A stretch of DNA of 64,000 bases, taken from Gigaspora rosea. Taxonomy: Eukaryota; Glomeromycota; Glomeromycetes; Diversisporales; Gigasporaceae. The translations under genes and the position numbers were made by a program. Each line of letters opens with the position of its first letter. Within the stretch, counting starts at the first letter, position 1. The notes beneath the pieces are model-generated. The model was given only the letters and a program-made list of their open reading frames with translations. It was not told where the DNA came from and did not search any database. Positions 46,171 to 59,059 of this stretch are shown here, piece after piece. Where the stretch lies: the NCBI GenBank assembly GCA_003550325.1, contig QKWP01000415.1:214253-278252 (forward strand), in the 5' to 3' direction.

Positions 46171-47785
46171 GATATCTATATGTTTAATTTATCACGTGTT
46201 CTTAATTTAAATTTATCAAGGATCAGAAGCGAAGCGGCGAAAATCGAAATTACAGGTTTTCGCTTTGCAGCACTCATTTAATGTCTTGATAGCGTATTAT
46301 ATTAAATGACAAATAATTTTTATTTTATTGTTCGATTTATTTTCATAACAAAAACATGGAAGTGATTTAAACTATGTATATGAGCGCTACCAAGGAACTT
46401 TAGTATTTCGAATTTAACCAAAAATATATTACTTTACTTTTTTTTATCATATATCATGTCCGACAAATTATAAACTTAAAAACCAGAGTTAGATTTTTCT
46501 TGGCGACACTCGTAGTTAACAATAATGAAAGGTGAATAAGTAAGAATTTGTCTGTTGCTTGTAAATAAAGTTGACAATGTAATTGGCACTAAATAATTGA
46601 AAATTGCGAATTATTTTGTTGCATAATCATCATCAATTAACAATTATACTGTATCGATATAAAGAAGCGCTAAAAGTTCATGTCTAATAGATGATATTCT
46701 TAGTAATGTATGAACCGACTCACTTTTCAAAAGTGATATATTTGTTCAAGATTTTCGATCATTGACTTAAAAAAACATACGTATGTACGTAACGATACTT
46801 ACTTACGTACTTGATAGGGTAAAATCTATTTTAAGGCATCATATAAAGTCTACAAGTTCGGATACTCATTAACAAATCATTCTATTTCTTTTTGTATTAA
46901 TCGAAATTTAGTAAAGCATGGCTGGAAAATTTAGAACTATGCTCTTCTTACTTTAATTAACTGCCAAAAAAAGTTAGTGTAAAAATTTAATTCACATTGT
47001 CGTGCCACTTTGAAATTCCGCTTGGAAGCATCTGATCGCTAGAGCCAGTTATTGAACTTTATTAAATAAATTTTATTGATAATATATGCAGCAGCAGCAC
47101 AAGCTGAGACCGACTATGCTCCCGGAAATAGCAACTACGATTTGCGCCTGGCCGAAAGGACATGAAGTTTAAAGAAACGGCAAAATGTAGGATTTCGACT
47201 GGTTGGATGGGTCTGGGTACGAACTCGCTTTTCGCAATCGCGAATTGTTTGGTCGTCTATCTTGATATTAATAGCGTCATCGTTAAAATAACTACTGTGT
47301 TAATAATTACAAATATAGCTATTGATTAAATGATTCTATCTGAAACATGCGCTATCTCATACGACATTGGCCTATTCCCATTTTATTTGAATGACCGCCG
47401 AACTAGCTTCTGACCGGTTGCTTAACCAGCTTTTCTATCTGTTGTGAGTCATATGTAAGGGGTTAGATTTGACCAATTAGATATTTTAATGCGAACAGGA
47501 CATGCGTAATAACGAGGTAATTTTATTATATTGATTGATTTTGATTGATTAATGATGAATACAAAGCTTTACCCTTTTCTATAAATCGAATAAGAACTAC
47601 AATAAATATCTAACTTCCTTAATTCATTTATACGTACAAAATAATTTTAATAATTAAAATTTTTGCTGGGAAAATTAACGTAATCCTTGTAGTAACGTTA
47701 CACAATTTTTTTTGAAATTAATATAAAATTCAACTAACTGTACAGTACCAAATTACGTTCTAAATTTTTTAATAGTTTTTTCAAC
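46169..47785. other. Intergenic region
   Basis: No gene recognised. 47095-47260 is noticeably richer in G+C, with short open stretches on both strands but no identifiable product. The 5' flank of the LRR gene lies at its right end. Confidence 0.45.
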
Positions 47786-50700
47786 ATGATTCCATTACCA
47801 AATGAATGCTGCTGTGAAATATTTTATAACTTTTCGAATAATTTTCAAACCTTATTTTCATGTGCACTTGTAAACCGTCAATGGTGTTCAAATATTATTC
47901 CAATTTTGTGGAAAAATCCAGGATATCATTTTAATGATATAAGACTTATAAAAATAATAGTTTTAACATTAAATACTGAAGAACAAGTTCAATTAATTCC
48001 ATTTAAAATTACTCTTCCAAGTCATCCAAAACCATTATTTAAATATACAAGTTATATCACTTCTGTTAACGATTATTTATATCATGGAATTGAAAAATGG
48101 CTTGATGATACAAGACATGAAAGGGGTTATGAACCTATATATGCTCTTAAGTGTTCGTTAATTTCAATGTTTTTACGAACTAGTAAAAATCTTAAAAAGT
48201 TTAATATTGATGAAATTATTTGTAATCCAATAATTCTTGAATCTATTTACAAGAATACTACTATTACATCTATAAATTTTCATCATTCGTATTACATCAA
48301 TGATATATCTAAAACTATAGATGGATTAGTAAAAATTATTTGTAAAAATTCTAATTTTACTTCTTTGAAATTTAATTCAATTAAACTTGAGGTTAAAGAA
48401 ATGAAAATAATATTGAAGGCTCTTGATAAAAATACTGTATCAAATTCTTTAAATTTTTATGAAAATCAGATTGATATCGAAGAGTCAAAATTGTTGGCAA
48501 AATTTTTTTGCCAAAACACTACGATTACTTCTTTGAAACTTAATTATAATAGACTTGGATCAGGAGGAGTTAAAGCATTAGCATATGCACTTTATAAGAA
48601 TACTACGTTGACCACTCTGGATCTTAGTGATAATTATCTTAAATCAGAAGGAATAATAACATTGGCAAATGCACTTTGTAAGAATATTACGTTAACATCT
48701 TTAAATCTTGAATCAAATAAACTTGGATCAGAAGCAGGAAAAGCGTTAGCAAATGCTCTTTGTAAGAACTCCACGTTGAAAAATTTGAATCTTGCTGAAA
48801 ATAATCTTGAATTAGAAGGAGGGAAAGCATTGGCAAGTGCACTTTGCGTAAATACCGCACTGACTTCTTTAAATCTTGAAGATAATAATCTTGGATCAGA
48901 AGTAGGAAAAGCGATGGCAGATGCACTTTGTAATAACAATTCATTAACTTTTTTGAATCTTCAAAATAATAATATTGAATTAAATGGTGGGTTCGCATTA
49001 GTAGGAGCACTTTGCAAGAACAATACAATAAAAAATTTAGATCTTCAAGACGATAATCTTAGAGGTGTAAAAACAATAATAAATGCGCTTTGTAAGAAAA
49101 CTACGCGAAATTATTTGGATTTTCATTCAAATGTACTTGGATTAGATGAACTAAAAATATTAGTAGATGCACTTTATAGGATTACTACGCCAACTTCTTT
49201 GGTTATTTGTGATAATAAACTTGGATTAGAAGGAGGAAAAATATTAATAGATTCACTTTACAAGATTACCACACTCACCTCTCTGAATCTTGACAATAAT
49301 AAACTTGGATCAGATGGAGGAAAAGCATTATCATATGTACTTTGCAAGAATACCACGTTAACTTCTTTGAGTCTTGAAAGTAATGAATTTGGATTAGAAG
49401 GAGGAAAAGCGTTAGCAAATGTCCTTTACACGAATTCCTCGTTAAAAGATTTGAATCTTAATAACAATAATCTTGAATCCGAAGGTGGGAAATCATTGGC
49501 AAGTGCACTTTGTGCGAATACAACACTGACTTCTTTGAAACTTGCTAAAAATAATCTTGGAATTGAAGGAGGAAAAGCATTAGCTGATGCACTTTACAAG
49601 AATACTACGCTGACCGCTCTGGACCTTGGTGTAAATTATCTTAGATTAGAAGGAGGAAAAGCATTAGCTTATGCACTTTGCAAGAATACTACGTTGTCTT
49701 TTTTAAATATTGACTCAAATGAACTTGGATCAGAAGGAGGAAAAGCGTTTGCAATTGCCCTTTGTACGAATTCCACGTTGAAAAATTGAAACTTGCTAAC
49801 AATAATCTTAATTCAGAAGGAGGGAAAGCATTGGCAAGTGCACTTTGCGTAAATACCACTTTGATTGGTTTAAATATTGAAAATAATAATATTGGATCAG
49901 AAGGAGGAAAAGCATTGGCAAATGCACTTTGTAATAACAATTCACTGACTTCTTTGAATATTCAATCTAATAATCTTGAATTAAATGGAGGGTACGCATT
50001 AGTAGAAGCACTTTGCAAGAACACTACGCTAAACAAAGTAGCCTATCAAGACAATAATCTTAAAGAAGTAGAAACAATATTATTTGCACTTTGTCATAAT
50101 ATTGAACTAACTTCTTTGAATCTTCGTTCGAATGGACTTGGATTAGAAAAAGGTAGAATATTAGCTGATGTACTTTGTAAGATTACCACTCTTACTTCTT
50201 TGGATCTTTACAATAAGAAACTTGGTTCAGAAGGAGGAAAAGCATTAGCAAATGCATTTTTCAAGAATTCCATGCTGAATACTTTGAATCTTGGTTTGAA
50301 TGGTCTTGAACCAGAAGGAGGAAAAGCGTTGGCAGATATGCTTTGCAAGAATTCCACGCTGACTTCTTTGAATCTTGAAAATAATAATCTTGGTTCCAAA
50401 GGAGGAAAGTATTAGCAGATGCACTTTGCATTAACACATCCTTAATCTCTTTAAATATTGGTGGTAATAATCTTGGTTCGGAAGGAGGAAAAGCATTAGC
50501 AGATGCTCTTTGCATGAATTCTACCCTGACTACTTTGAATCTTGAAAATAATAATCTTGGTTCAGAAGGAGGAAAAGCATTAAAAGATGCACTTTGTAAT
50601 AACTCAACGCTGACTTCTTTAGATCTTTACGATAATAATCTTGGATCTGAAGGTGGAAAAGCATTAGCAAATGCACTTTACAAGAACTCCACGTTGACTT

Positions 50701-51191
50701 CTTTATATCTCAATTCGAATAACCTTGGATCCGAAGGTGGAAAAGCATTAGCAGATGCACTTTCCAATAATTTCACGTTGACTTTTTTGAATCTTTATAA
50801 TAATAGACTTGAATCGAAAGGAGCCAAAGCATTAGCAGATGCACTTTGCATGAATACTGCCTTAATCTCTTTAAATATTGGTGGTAATAATCTTGGACCA
50901 GAAGGAGGAAAAGCATTAGCAAATGCTCTTTGCAAGAACTCCGTACTGACTTCTTTGGATCTTAAATCTAATGATCTTGGATCAGAAGGAGCAAAAGCAT
51001 TAGCAGATGCACTTTGCAAGAATTCCACCTTAACTTCTTTAAATATTAGTTATAATAATCTTGGATTAGAAGGAGGAAAAGCATTAGCATATGCACTTTG
51101 CAGAAACTCCACTCTAACTTCTTTAAATATTCATTATAATAGTATGGGTCTTAAATTAACTTCAAATAATCCAAAACTTAAAATATATTGA
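47786..51191 (+). CDS. F-box and leucine-rich-repeat (RNI-type) protein gene with two frameshifts
   Basis: The ATG at 47786 opens with an F-box-like segment (L-P-N-E-C-C-C-E-I-F, then S-C-A-L-V-N-R-Q-W-C and I-L-W-K-N-P) in the first 50 residues. From about residue 180 there are about 34 leucine-rich repeats of 28 residues (84 bp) with consensus L-G-S-E-G-G-K-A-L-A-x-A-L-C-K-N, T-L-T-S-L-N-L. This is the ribonuclease-inhibitor/NLR class that forms a horseshoe binding surface. F-box proteins usually link substrates to SCF ubiquitin ligases; a role here is inferred from the domain only. The frame breaks at about 49787 (one base short in AAAAAT-TGAAA compared with sister repeats) and at about 50415 (one A short in GGAGGAAA-GT). 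With both restored the gene is 3408 bp, an exact multiple of three, coding about 1135 residues. No intron is needed. Confidence 0.88.
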
Positions 51192-51713
51192 CTAGGTAAT
51201 GCATATCTATAAAATTCGAATAAATCGAAATTTATGTAGTTATTTAATCGGTTTTTTTAAGTTACAAGATAAATGTAAAAATTGTAAATTGGTGTCTGTG
51301 TTAAATATATTAAATTTTTAATATGTAATAAATTGCATAAAAGTTATAGATAGATTACGCAAGTTTTAAGTACTATTCATTATTATTATTAGATATATTA
51401 TTTTATGCATAACAGATAAATTAAGTATATTTAAATCATATCATATAGTGTTAAATATCATACAATAAAACTCAAAAAAAAAATTAATTTTGCGATCTTT
51501 ATACATAAATGTGATTAGACCGTCAACAAAGCGGTTATGTTACTCTCACTACTGTAATAAAGTTTGGAATTGACCTATATTATATAGGTGGAGATTAAAA
51601 AATGGATTGTGTATTATCAATTTCCATTAGGGATCTGGTATTATATGTACTGTACATACATACATATGAATTTTTCAACCGACTATAGCATACGATTATA
51701 AAATATATAAAAT
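51192..51713. other. Intergenic AT-rich DNA after the LRR gene
   Basis: Probable 3' flank of the LRR gene. No further gene seen. Confidence 0.4.
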
Positions 51714-51923
51714 CATGATGAAGAATGGCTTGAAAAGGCAATTCCTGATAAGCACATTAATTATGTCGGATATAATAAATTTATAGATCAGCACTGGAAG
51801 TTTTTAAATGCGAGTACTATTAATAGTTGTCCTTTAAAATGTCTTAGAATTGATACAAGTATAGACGAAGAAACTATTAAAGATTTTATTAAGGAGTATT
51901 ATCTAAATTTTTTACTCTTTTGA
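51714..51923 (+). pseudogene. Coding relic of about 70 codons
   Basis: The frame opens after a TAA at 51708 and ends at TGA 51921-51923. It reads H-D-E-E-W-L-E-K-A-I-P-D-K-H-I-N-Y-V-G-Y and later C-L-R-I-D-T-S-I-D-E-E-T-I-K. The first motif resembles the leader that precedes kinase domains in Glomeromycotina, but no kinase domain follows. Probably a relic. Confidence 0.35.
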
Positions 51924-54903
51924 AATTTTCAACTGGAAGAATACCATTCCAGTCTTTCTTGCTAATAACTTTTTTTGGTTTTATATTGTATCTTCCCAGA
52001 TAAGTGTAATTTCGCAAAAAACTTCTAAATTAATGAATTTTTTTTTATGCAAAATTCCGAATATTTATCAAGGAGTTGCAATCTTGGATGACTTTAGGTG
52101 ATTTGGACCATAGGGTTGAATAAAGCTGATTTTCGTTTTGCATTACCCGACCGCTCATTTTTCAATTTCAAAAAAAGTTGATTTTTTTTTTAAATCCAAC
52201 TATTAAATCATTCTATTTTTCGCCATTTATTTTTTCCGTGGAATTATCAAATAAGACTGAAATGGCCGACCCACCGAACCAATTTTTAGATTATATGTAA
52301 TGCAAACGAAAAATTAACCGTAGCCTAATATACTTACTGTATAGATTATATGCATATCTTAAAATTCTAAAATAATTTAAATAAAAAATTAATTCATTTA
52401 TTAATATATACATATAGCACTGTCAAATATTACTTTTTACTACTAAATATTGCAAACTTCCAGTCTTAAATAAAAATAAATGATACAAATAACATATATT
52501 AATGAGAATTTCTCAAATATCGCTCTTAATACTTATTAATACACGTACCGGTAATTGTGATGCTCAATAAATCTCATATATTATCATAATTAAAAATTAT
52601 TATTGCTCAATCAGATGATTTTTGTTCGCTATTATTACAAATTCTAATAAAAGTGCTATATCTCTAAAAAAAAATACTTTATCTCAACAAATAATTCACA
52701 TCTTATACTCATTACATATCTATGGCTACTATAATCATATCATGGCCAGGAACATAGTAAGAAGGAGTTAAATAGTCATAATGAGAATGTGTTATATAGT
52801 ATTATCTGGTGACGTGAATGCTACTAAGACATAGGTACCAGCATTGGCTAGAGCAGCTGCGGAGCCTGATTCTAATCATCAAAAACAAGAGGTTTTTGCA
52901 TTGCCCATAGCAGCCACGAAATACGAGATCTTGCACTGCCTACAGCAGCCGTTCTTGCACTGCCAGTGGCAGTCGAAGAACCTATTAGCACGGACTAAAA
53001 GTATTAATATATTATCCTCAGTTTACATGTTATTGAGAGACTGACGGGAATGTAAAGCTTATCTTCATTACAAGGCGATCAATAGCGAAAGAAAATAACC
53101 TCAACTACTAACCACGGGCCTTAAATACGTTACTGATTGCATATTCAGAACCAATGATTACCCCTTGCTTTCGTTACCCGTTCTTTAATAGTCATAGTAA
53201 TTCATATTTCAACAATTATATACAATCAAATATTCATCAGAAAAAATACATCTAACAAAATATATAATATAAGACTATAACTTCGATTCGAATTAACTCG
53301 AGCTAATATTTTGGCTAGAGTTCAAGTCCAAACTCTACTTTGTATTTTAAGAAAGAAGATATAAATATTCTACTTTCGAATTTATAAAATACGTAAATTT
53401 TTCATAATCATTATGAAATTATTAAAATACAGTATTCTAAATCATGAGCCCTTTCAATTGAATTTTGGAAACTTAGGTTATGAAAAATGTTAAAATTTGC
53501 TAAAGAAATGTAATCCAAAGTTTAAATATCGGATTACTGATAATTTCAAATTATCCTTAATAGCATTAAGGACGAAATGCTCATAATTTTAGGATCGCAA
53601 TTGTTTAATAAAGTTTAGAAAGTGTTCGTGCAGGATACTGTTATACGCCACATTGCGAAAGCGCACAATGGAAATGCAAAGAAAGTTCGTATTACCAGAC
53701 GAGTTTACAAAAAAGCACCTTCAATTTATCCTATTAAAAACATGGTAACAAAAATTTAGCGAAAGTTGTGAAAGAATAAACCAATTTGTCAATTTTATAA
53801 TATTATCAATTTTAAAAATTTTAAATCATAAAGTGGTGCTCAACACCATTAGGGGTAAGGTTAAAAATTCGAGGTAAGATAGGATATTAGGGGTTAAAGG
53901 TTACGGTTAAAAATAAATAAAGCTCAAAAATTTTTTTGTACTGAGCATTTTTTGCTTGGAACATCAGGCGTTAATTATTTATCTAGTTTTTGAGATATAG
54001 CAACTAAAATCCACTGGCGTGATTTAAAAAAACCGTTAATTTTTTATTATTTGTTTATTTTCTGCTTAAAAAATTTACATCAAAGCAATGTTGATGTATA
54101 AATTGGTTTTTTTTTTCAAAAAAAAAAAAAAATACTTAATTTAAACTTATGTAATATGTGATCAAAGAAATATTTACATGTAATAAAAAGTCATATAGCT
54201 TATACTACGATGAAACAATAATTAATAAATTCAGTAATAACATGACTTCTTATTGATATCACCAAGAAAATCAACCTGCGACTTTTATTTATCGTTTTGC
54301 TTAATTCTAATCTAATCAGTAAAATATTGATTTTACTCGTTTTTTATTTATATATTTTATTTCACTGAACAGTTAATTCAATGAAATGATTCTTTTGGAG
54401 GTATTCATGCGTTTTTTGTTTAAATTAATTATAAACCATATGATCAGTTTTATGTAAATAATATGCTCGATGAACTGATGAACTTGTATTAAATTATCAA
54501 TACCACCCGTGAAATAAGGAGACAGATATCCAGCATAAATAATGAAAAAAAAGAATAAATATTTAAAACTAAACATTAGACAGCATAAAGAAAAATCCAG
54601 TGATTACGCTATGTTCCTCATTAAATATTATGCAATTTTCTATAAGCAAAAGCCACGGGCTTTTCACCAATACGTATTTTTATGTTGCTAAGCCAATTAA
54701 ATAAATTTATCAAATTTATCATCTGATTTCTAGATACATTTTGTCATGTAATGCTATTTATTTTTAAATGATGTCATAAAAGTTTTCTAAATATTGATTG
54801 ATAAATTTAAAATCCAATAACCTGAAATTTTCATTTTAAACTCTTCTGTTTTTAAAAGAATTAACGTTCATTTTGAAAATTCTTAAGTACAGAAGTACCT
54901 AAA
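51924..54903. other. Intergenic region of about 3 kb
   Basis: No supported gene. A frame of about 40 codons at 53630-53757 (V-R-I-T-R-R-V-Y-K-K-A-P) has a basic composition but no identifiable family. 52850-53000 has a GCACTGC-AGCAG imperfect repeat. The right end is the 5' flank of the channel gene. Confidence 0.4.
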
Positions 54904-57900
54904 ATGAGTTCATCAGAACCTGAAGAACTTATAGTTGAAGATCATACTCCGCATAGAGGAAAGCAAATCAGTGAATATGTTTTTTCACTAAATATGCAAT
55001 ATATTGTGACTTGGAGCAAAGATGATCAATCAATTGTTGGATGGTCCGTCACAAATGATCTCACAAATGATCTCTCAATCGAACCTATCAATTCATTAAA
55101 TACCGATGAGCTCAATTTTTGTTAAACACTTATGACTTCATAGACTTCAGTTTAAAAAGAGCCTCAGATTGTAAACAATTTATAATACTATTTTTGGGTC
55201 AGTTAAATTCGTTAATATTTCGATCTTATTTGTAATTTATTATAACTCAATTTAAGATTATTTGAACTTTATTCTAACAGGGTTTCATATTAAATTTGCA
55301 ATTATTGATATCACAAATAAATCAAGACAAATATTGAATGCGCAAGGTTTAAAAGATAATCAACTAAATAAATATGTTGATGATATTGCTTTTCTTGATA
55401 ATGGAGATCTTGCAATTGCCAAAGGGAGGCCAGTTTATCGGGCTTATATCTTTTCAAAGTCAAATTTTAATGGCAAATATCAATGGACATGTAAAAATAG
55501 CATTGAACTTGAAAAATATGATGATTATAAATACAAAATTCATAAAAATGGAACATTGTTTATGCATTTTTATACACCTAATGTAATCACACAATGGAAT
55601 TTAATAACTCAGAAGTTTGAAATGAAATATATACTAAATTTGAATATGCTTGAGGATGTCGTCTATAGCTGGATTGATATGAACAATGATAACACATTGT
55701 TAGCAATAGCTTTTCGTACAGAGAGTAGGAGTATAGCAGTCTATGTTTATTCAACAAAATCTGGTATAGAGATAGCAAATAGTAGGTATTTTATATATAA
55801 AGTTCTATAAATATAAATGAAGTGATTATTAATTGTATTTAACAATTCAGAAACATTTAGTACTGAGAAAGACGAATTTTTTGAAGTTAATATGTTTTAT
55901 TTTATTGGTTCAAGAGAGAAAGAGCGTTTGCTCATATATTTTCGGAGTAGAGAAACAACGAATTACATCACTTATATATTAAATCCTCTCACTTATACAC
56001 TTGATGTGTCGCCAGATACTAATGTCTTACATGATATTTTAAGCCAAAATTGTGAAGTTATTAATGATTATATTATTAAAATTGATAAAAATAATTTGTC
56101 AATTAAAAAATTATCTCAAAATGAAAACTGGAAAAATCATATACAAAGTAAAGAGCACTATGTAGGTAGTACTTTTTTCAATACAAAAGAAATTAAGCAA
56201 TTTATACAGGATACTTTGGATAGATATAAATCAAATCAATTTTTAATTCAGAGTTACTCAGAAGTTTCTAAAGAACATCAAGGAGATGCATATACTTGGA
56301 TTGTAACGAATAAATATAAATACTATAGGAATAATGTTACACATTTAAGAGTCCGTATTGAGTCTAATTTGAAGGAAACTAAAGAAACGAATTTTTATTC
56401 ATATGATAGTGCTGATAGTTATAATTTAGAAATTAAGGTGCTTAAAAATGATGATATAATATTTGTTTCTTCTTCTGGTATACGAATCTTCTCAGTTAAT
56501 TCTGAAAAAAATTCAATTGAACTTATCTATTTTTGGGAAGAAGATATAAAATATACAACAATTATAAAAACTCCAGCTCAACAATCCATAATTAAACATC
56601 TTATTTCTTTTAAAAATAAACTAGATCGTGATATTGGAACTTTGCCAACACCAAATTTTGGCAATTATAATTGCTATTGTACTTTGAAAAATAATGAATT
56701 AGCATTAAAATTATATGGAAAGGAAATTATTCAACAATCAATTCAAAAAATTCGAGAGATCAATCATAATGAAACTAATGAAATACTTGATAATTGTTAT
56801 AAATATAGTATAGCAATGTTTGAAAATGGTGACATTATTAACTTTTTGTTATTAATAAGTCAAATCGCTTTTGCACTTGTAGAATTAGAAAAATATAACA
56901 AAACTTTAAGAGCTACTGAAAAATTTTTATTGAAAATTAATTTACTCTATAATAGATCCTATATTGCTCATAGATTTAAAGATATAAATGAAACTTCTTT
57001 ATTATCTCATCTTCATTATTATGGAATTTATGTTCACTCATATTTATCTACTACTTCATTTTTTGATTACTTGCTTTTTCGGATCTCTGAAAATTGGAGT
57101 CATTTAAAAATGCTAAGCTCTCTAAAATATCCTAAAATTTATAACTATTTAATATCACCTTATTTATTTTATTTATCTCATTTTACTAATAATCCTCAAA
57201 AAACTATAAGATTAATATTTCCTTTATTAAATTTTGCTACATATTCTCAAAATTATTCTTATTATGAATTATTTTATTTATATGACAATTCTTTTACTTT
57301 ACTTAATGAAGCTGATTATTTTAAATGGTGGAATATTAAAGCTCTTATTAATTTTAAATGGAATACTTATGGAAAACAATATTATTGTTTAATTTGGATA
57401 ATATATTCAATTTTTATGTGCTGTTTTTTAATAGTTTCAACAATTTCAAAAAATGAAATTTCTTGGAATAATCAAGTGATTCTTTTAATAGTAGTTATTT
57501 TTCTTGGATTTATTCATTTTATTTTTGAAGCTCGTCAATTTATTCACAAACCAATGCATTATATTACTAGTCCTTGGAATTGGTTTGGTATCTAAACTTT
57601 TAATTTAGTAATTTATTAAATATTATAGTATTAATACTAAAATTTTTAAATTAATTATAGATCTTGCTGCAATATTATTTCCAACAATAACTTCAATAAT
57701 CTGGTTACATGATATAACTCTTCCAGCTTGGATTATTACTATTTCTGTTTTTTTACTTGAAATTAAATTTTTATTATTTTTTCGTGTTTTGGAATATTTT
57801 GGAACTTATTTTGCAATTATGATTGGAGTTGCACAAAAGATTTTTTCTTTTCTTGTTGTTTTAGGTATTTTGGTTCTGGCTTTTGCTCATTCTTTACATA

Positions 57901-58974
57901 TTTTATTAAGACCTACTACTGAATACTCTTATAATCAACCAAGTCATACTGATGATACTAATAATCCTTGGAATCTTGTTTCAACTTATCAATTTATTTC
58001 ATCTAATGGTACAATTGAAGGATCATCACTTGTTGAAATGCCTGATGATAATACAAATATGTTTGCACAATTTAGTACTTCTTTGTTAGCTGTATATTTT
58101 ATGTTAACAGGTATTTATAATAAGAAATTAAATAATAAAACCAAAAAAAATAATTTTATAATTTAATTTAATTTTAGGTGATTCAAGTGCAGTCTCTTCT
58201 TGGGTTTATAAAAATAATTGGATGCTAGTATTTTTAATGGTTATATTTTCATTTTTTACAACTATTTATTTATTAAACTTATTTATTACATTACTTGGAA
58301 ATGCCGTTGATGAAACAAATAATGAGGAATCTTTTTTACAACTAAAATGTGAGGTAATTTTATTTAAAATATGAAATTATTTTTAGCAATTTTCTATTAT
58401 TATTATATTTAATTTATCTTGATAAAAATATAAATATAAAAAAATACAATACAATATAATTAATTCTGTTATAGATATTATCTGAAATTGAACTTTTTTG
58501 GATGTTACCTTATCAAAGAAGAAAAAAAAACTGGTTTCCAGATATTTTGTAATTATTTTTAATATTTTTTATTATTTTTTTGCAAATATTATATTATTAA
58601 TTTGTAATTTAATCTTTAGATATTATGAAGCATCAGTTAATGAGCTTAAAAAATATATAAAAAAAAGTACTGAAGATGAAGAAATTTTTGAAAATTTATT
58701 AACTTCAGTTAAAAATTTATTTCCTGAAATTAAAGATTCTAATGAAGACATTAAACATACTATAAAAACTCAAAAAGATGAATCTCTAAAAGATCTAAAA
58801 GCTCAAATGGATGAATCACTAAAAGATCTAAAAGCTCAAATGGATGAATCACTAAAAGATCTAAAAACTCAAGAGGATAAATCGCTAAAAGATCTAAAAG
58901 CTCAAATAGATGAATCACTAAAAGATCTAAAAGCTCAAATAAATGAATTAATTAAAGATCTAAAAGCTAAATGA
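54904..58974 (+). CDS. Ion-transport-domain channel with N-terminal propeller-like region, seven exons
   Basis: Phase-consistent GT-AG splicing gives exons 54904-55120, 55281-55781, 55851-57587, 57661-58110, 58178-58353, 58475-58548 and 58620-58974, which sum to 3510 bp (about 1169 residues). The start M-S-S-S-E-P and the early S-E-Y-V-F-S-L-N-M-Q-Y-I-V-T-W-S-K-D-D look like beta-propeller (WD40-like) blades. The membrane part has helices at about residues 752-770, 783-800, 820-835, 840-858 and 862-885, and a last one (F-S-F-F-T-T-I-Y-L-L-N-L-F-I) after a pore-side loop. This matches the Pfam ion transport domain (TRP-like) seen in many Glomeromycotina proteins. The C-terminus is a coiled coil of 11-residue D-E-S-L-K-D-L-K-A-Q-M repeats. 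The predicted role is a cation channel in plasma or vacuolar membrane; ion selectivity cannot be read. Exon 1 to 2 is the least certain join, because its GTTAAA donor is unusual. Confidence 0.85.
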
Positions 58975-59055
58975 ATAAATTATTAAAAGATAAACTAAAA
59001 ACTCAAATAGATGAATCACTAAAAGATAAACTAAAGCTCAAATAGATGAAGCATA
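58762..59055 (+). repeat. 33-bp tandem repeat encoding the coiled-coil tail, continuing past the stop
   Basis: Units of the form GATGAATCACTAAAAGATCT-AAAAGCTCAAAT run through the end of exon 7. They continue, degenerate, for about 80 bases beyond the TGA at 58972-58974. One base (C of CTCAAAT) is missing at 58968, which creates the stop. Confidence 0.8.
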
Positions 59056-59059
59056 GATC

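Noticed and set aside
48634..51028. Minus-strand open frames across the LRR gene
   Set aside because: They are periodic shadows of the 84-bp LRR units on the plus strand.
53830..53935. TAGGGGTTAAAGGTTACGGTTAAA as possible telomeric repeats
   Set aside because: Units are irregular and few, and do not match a TTAGGG array.
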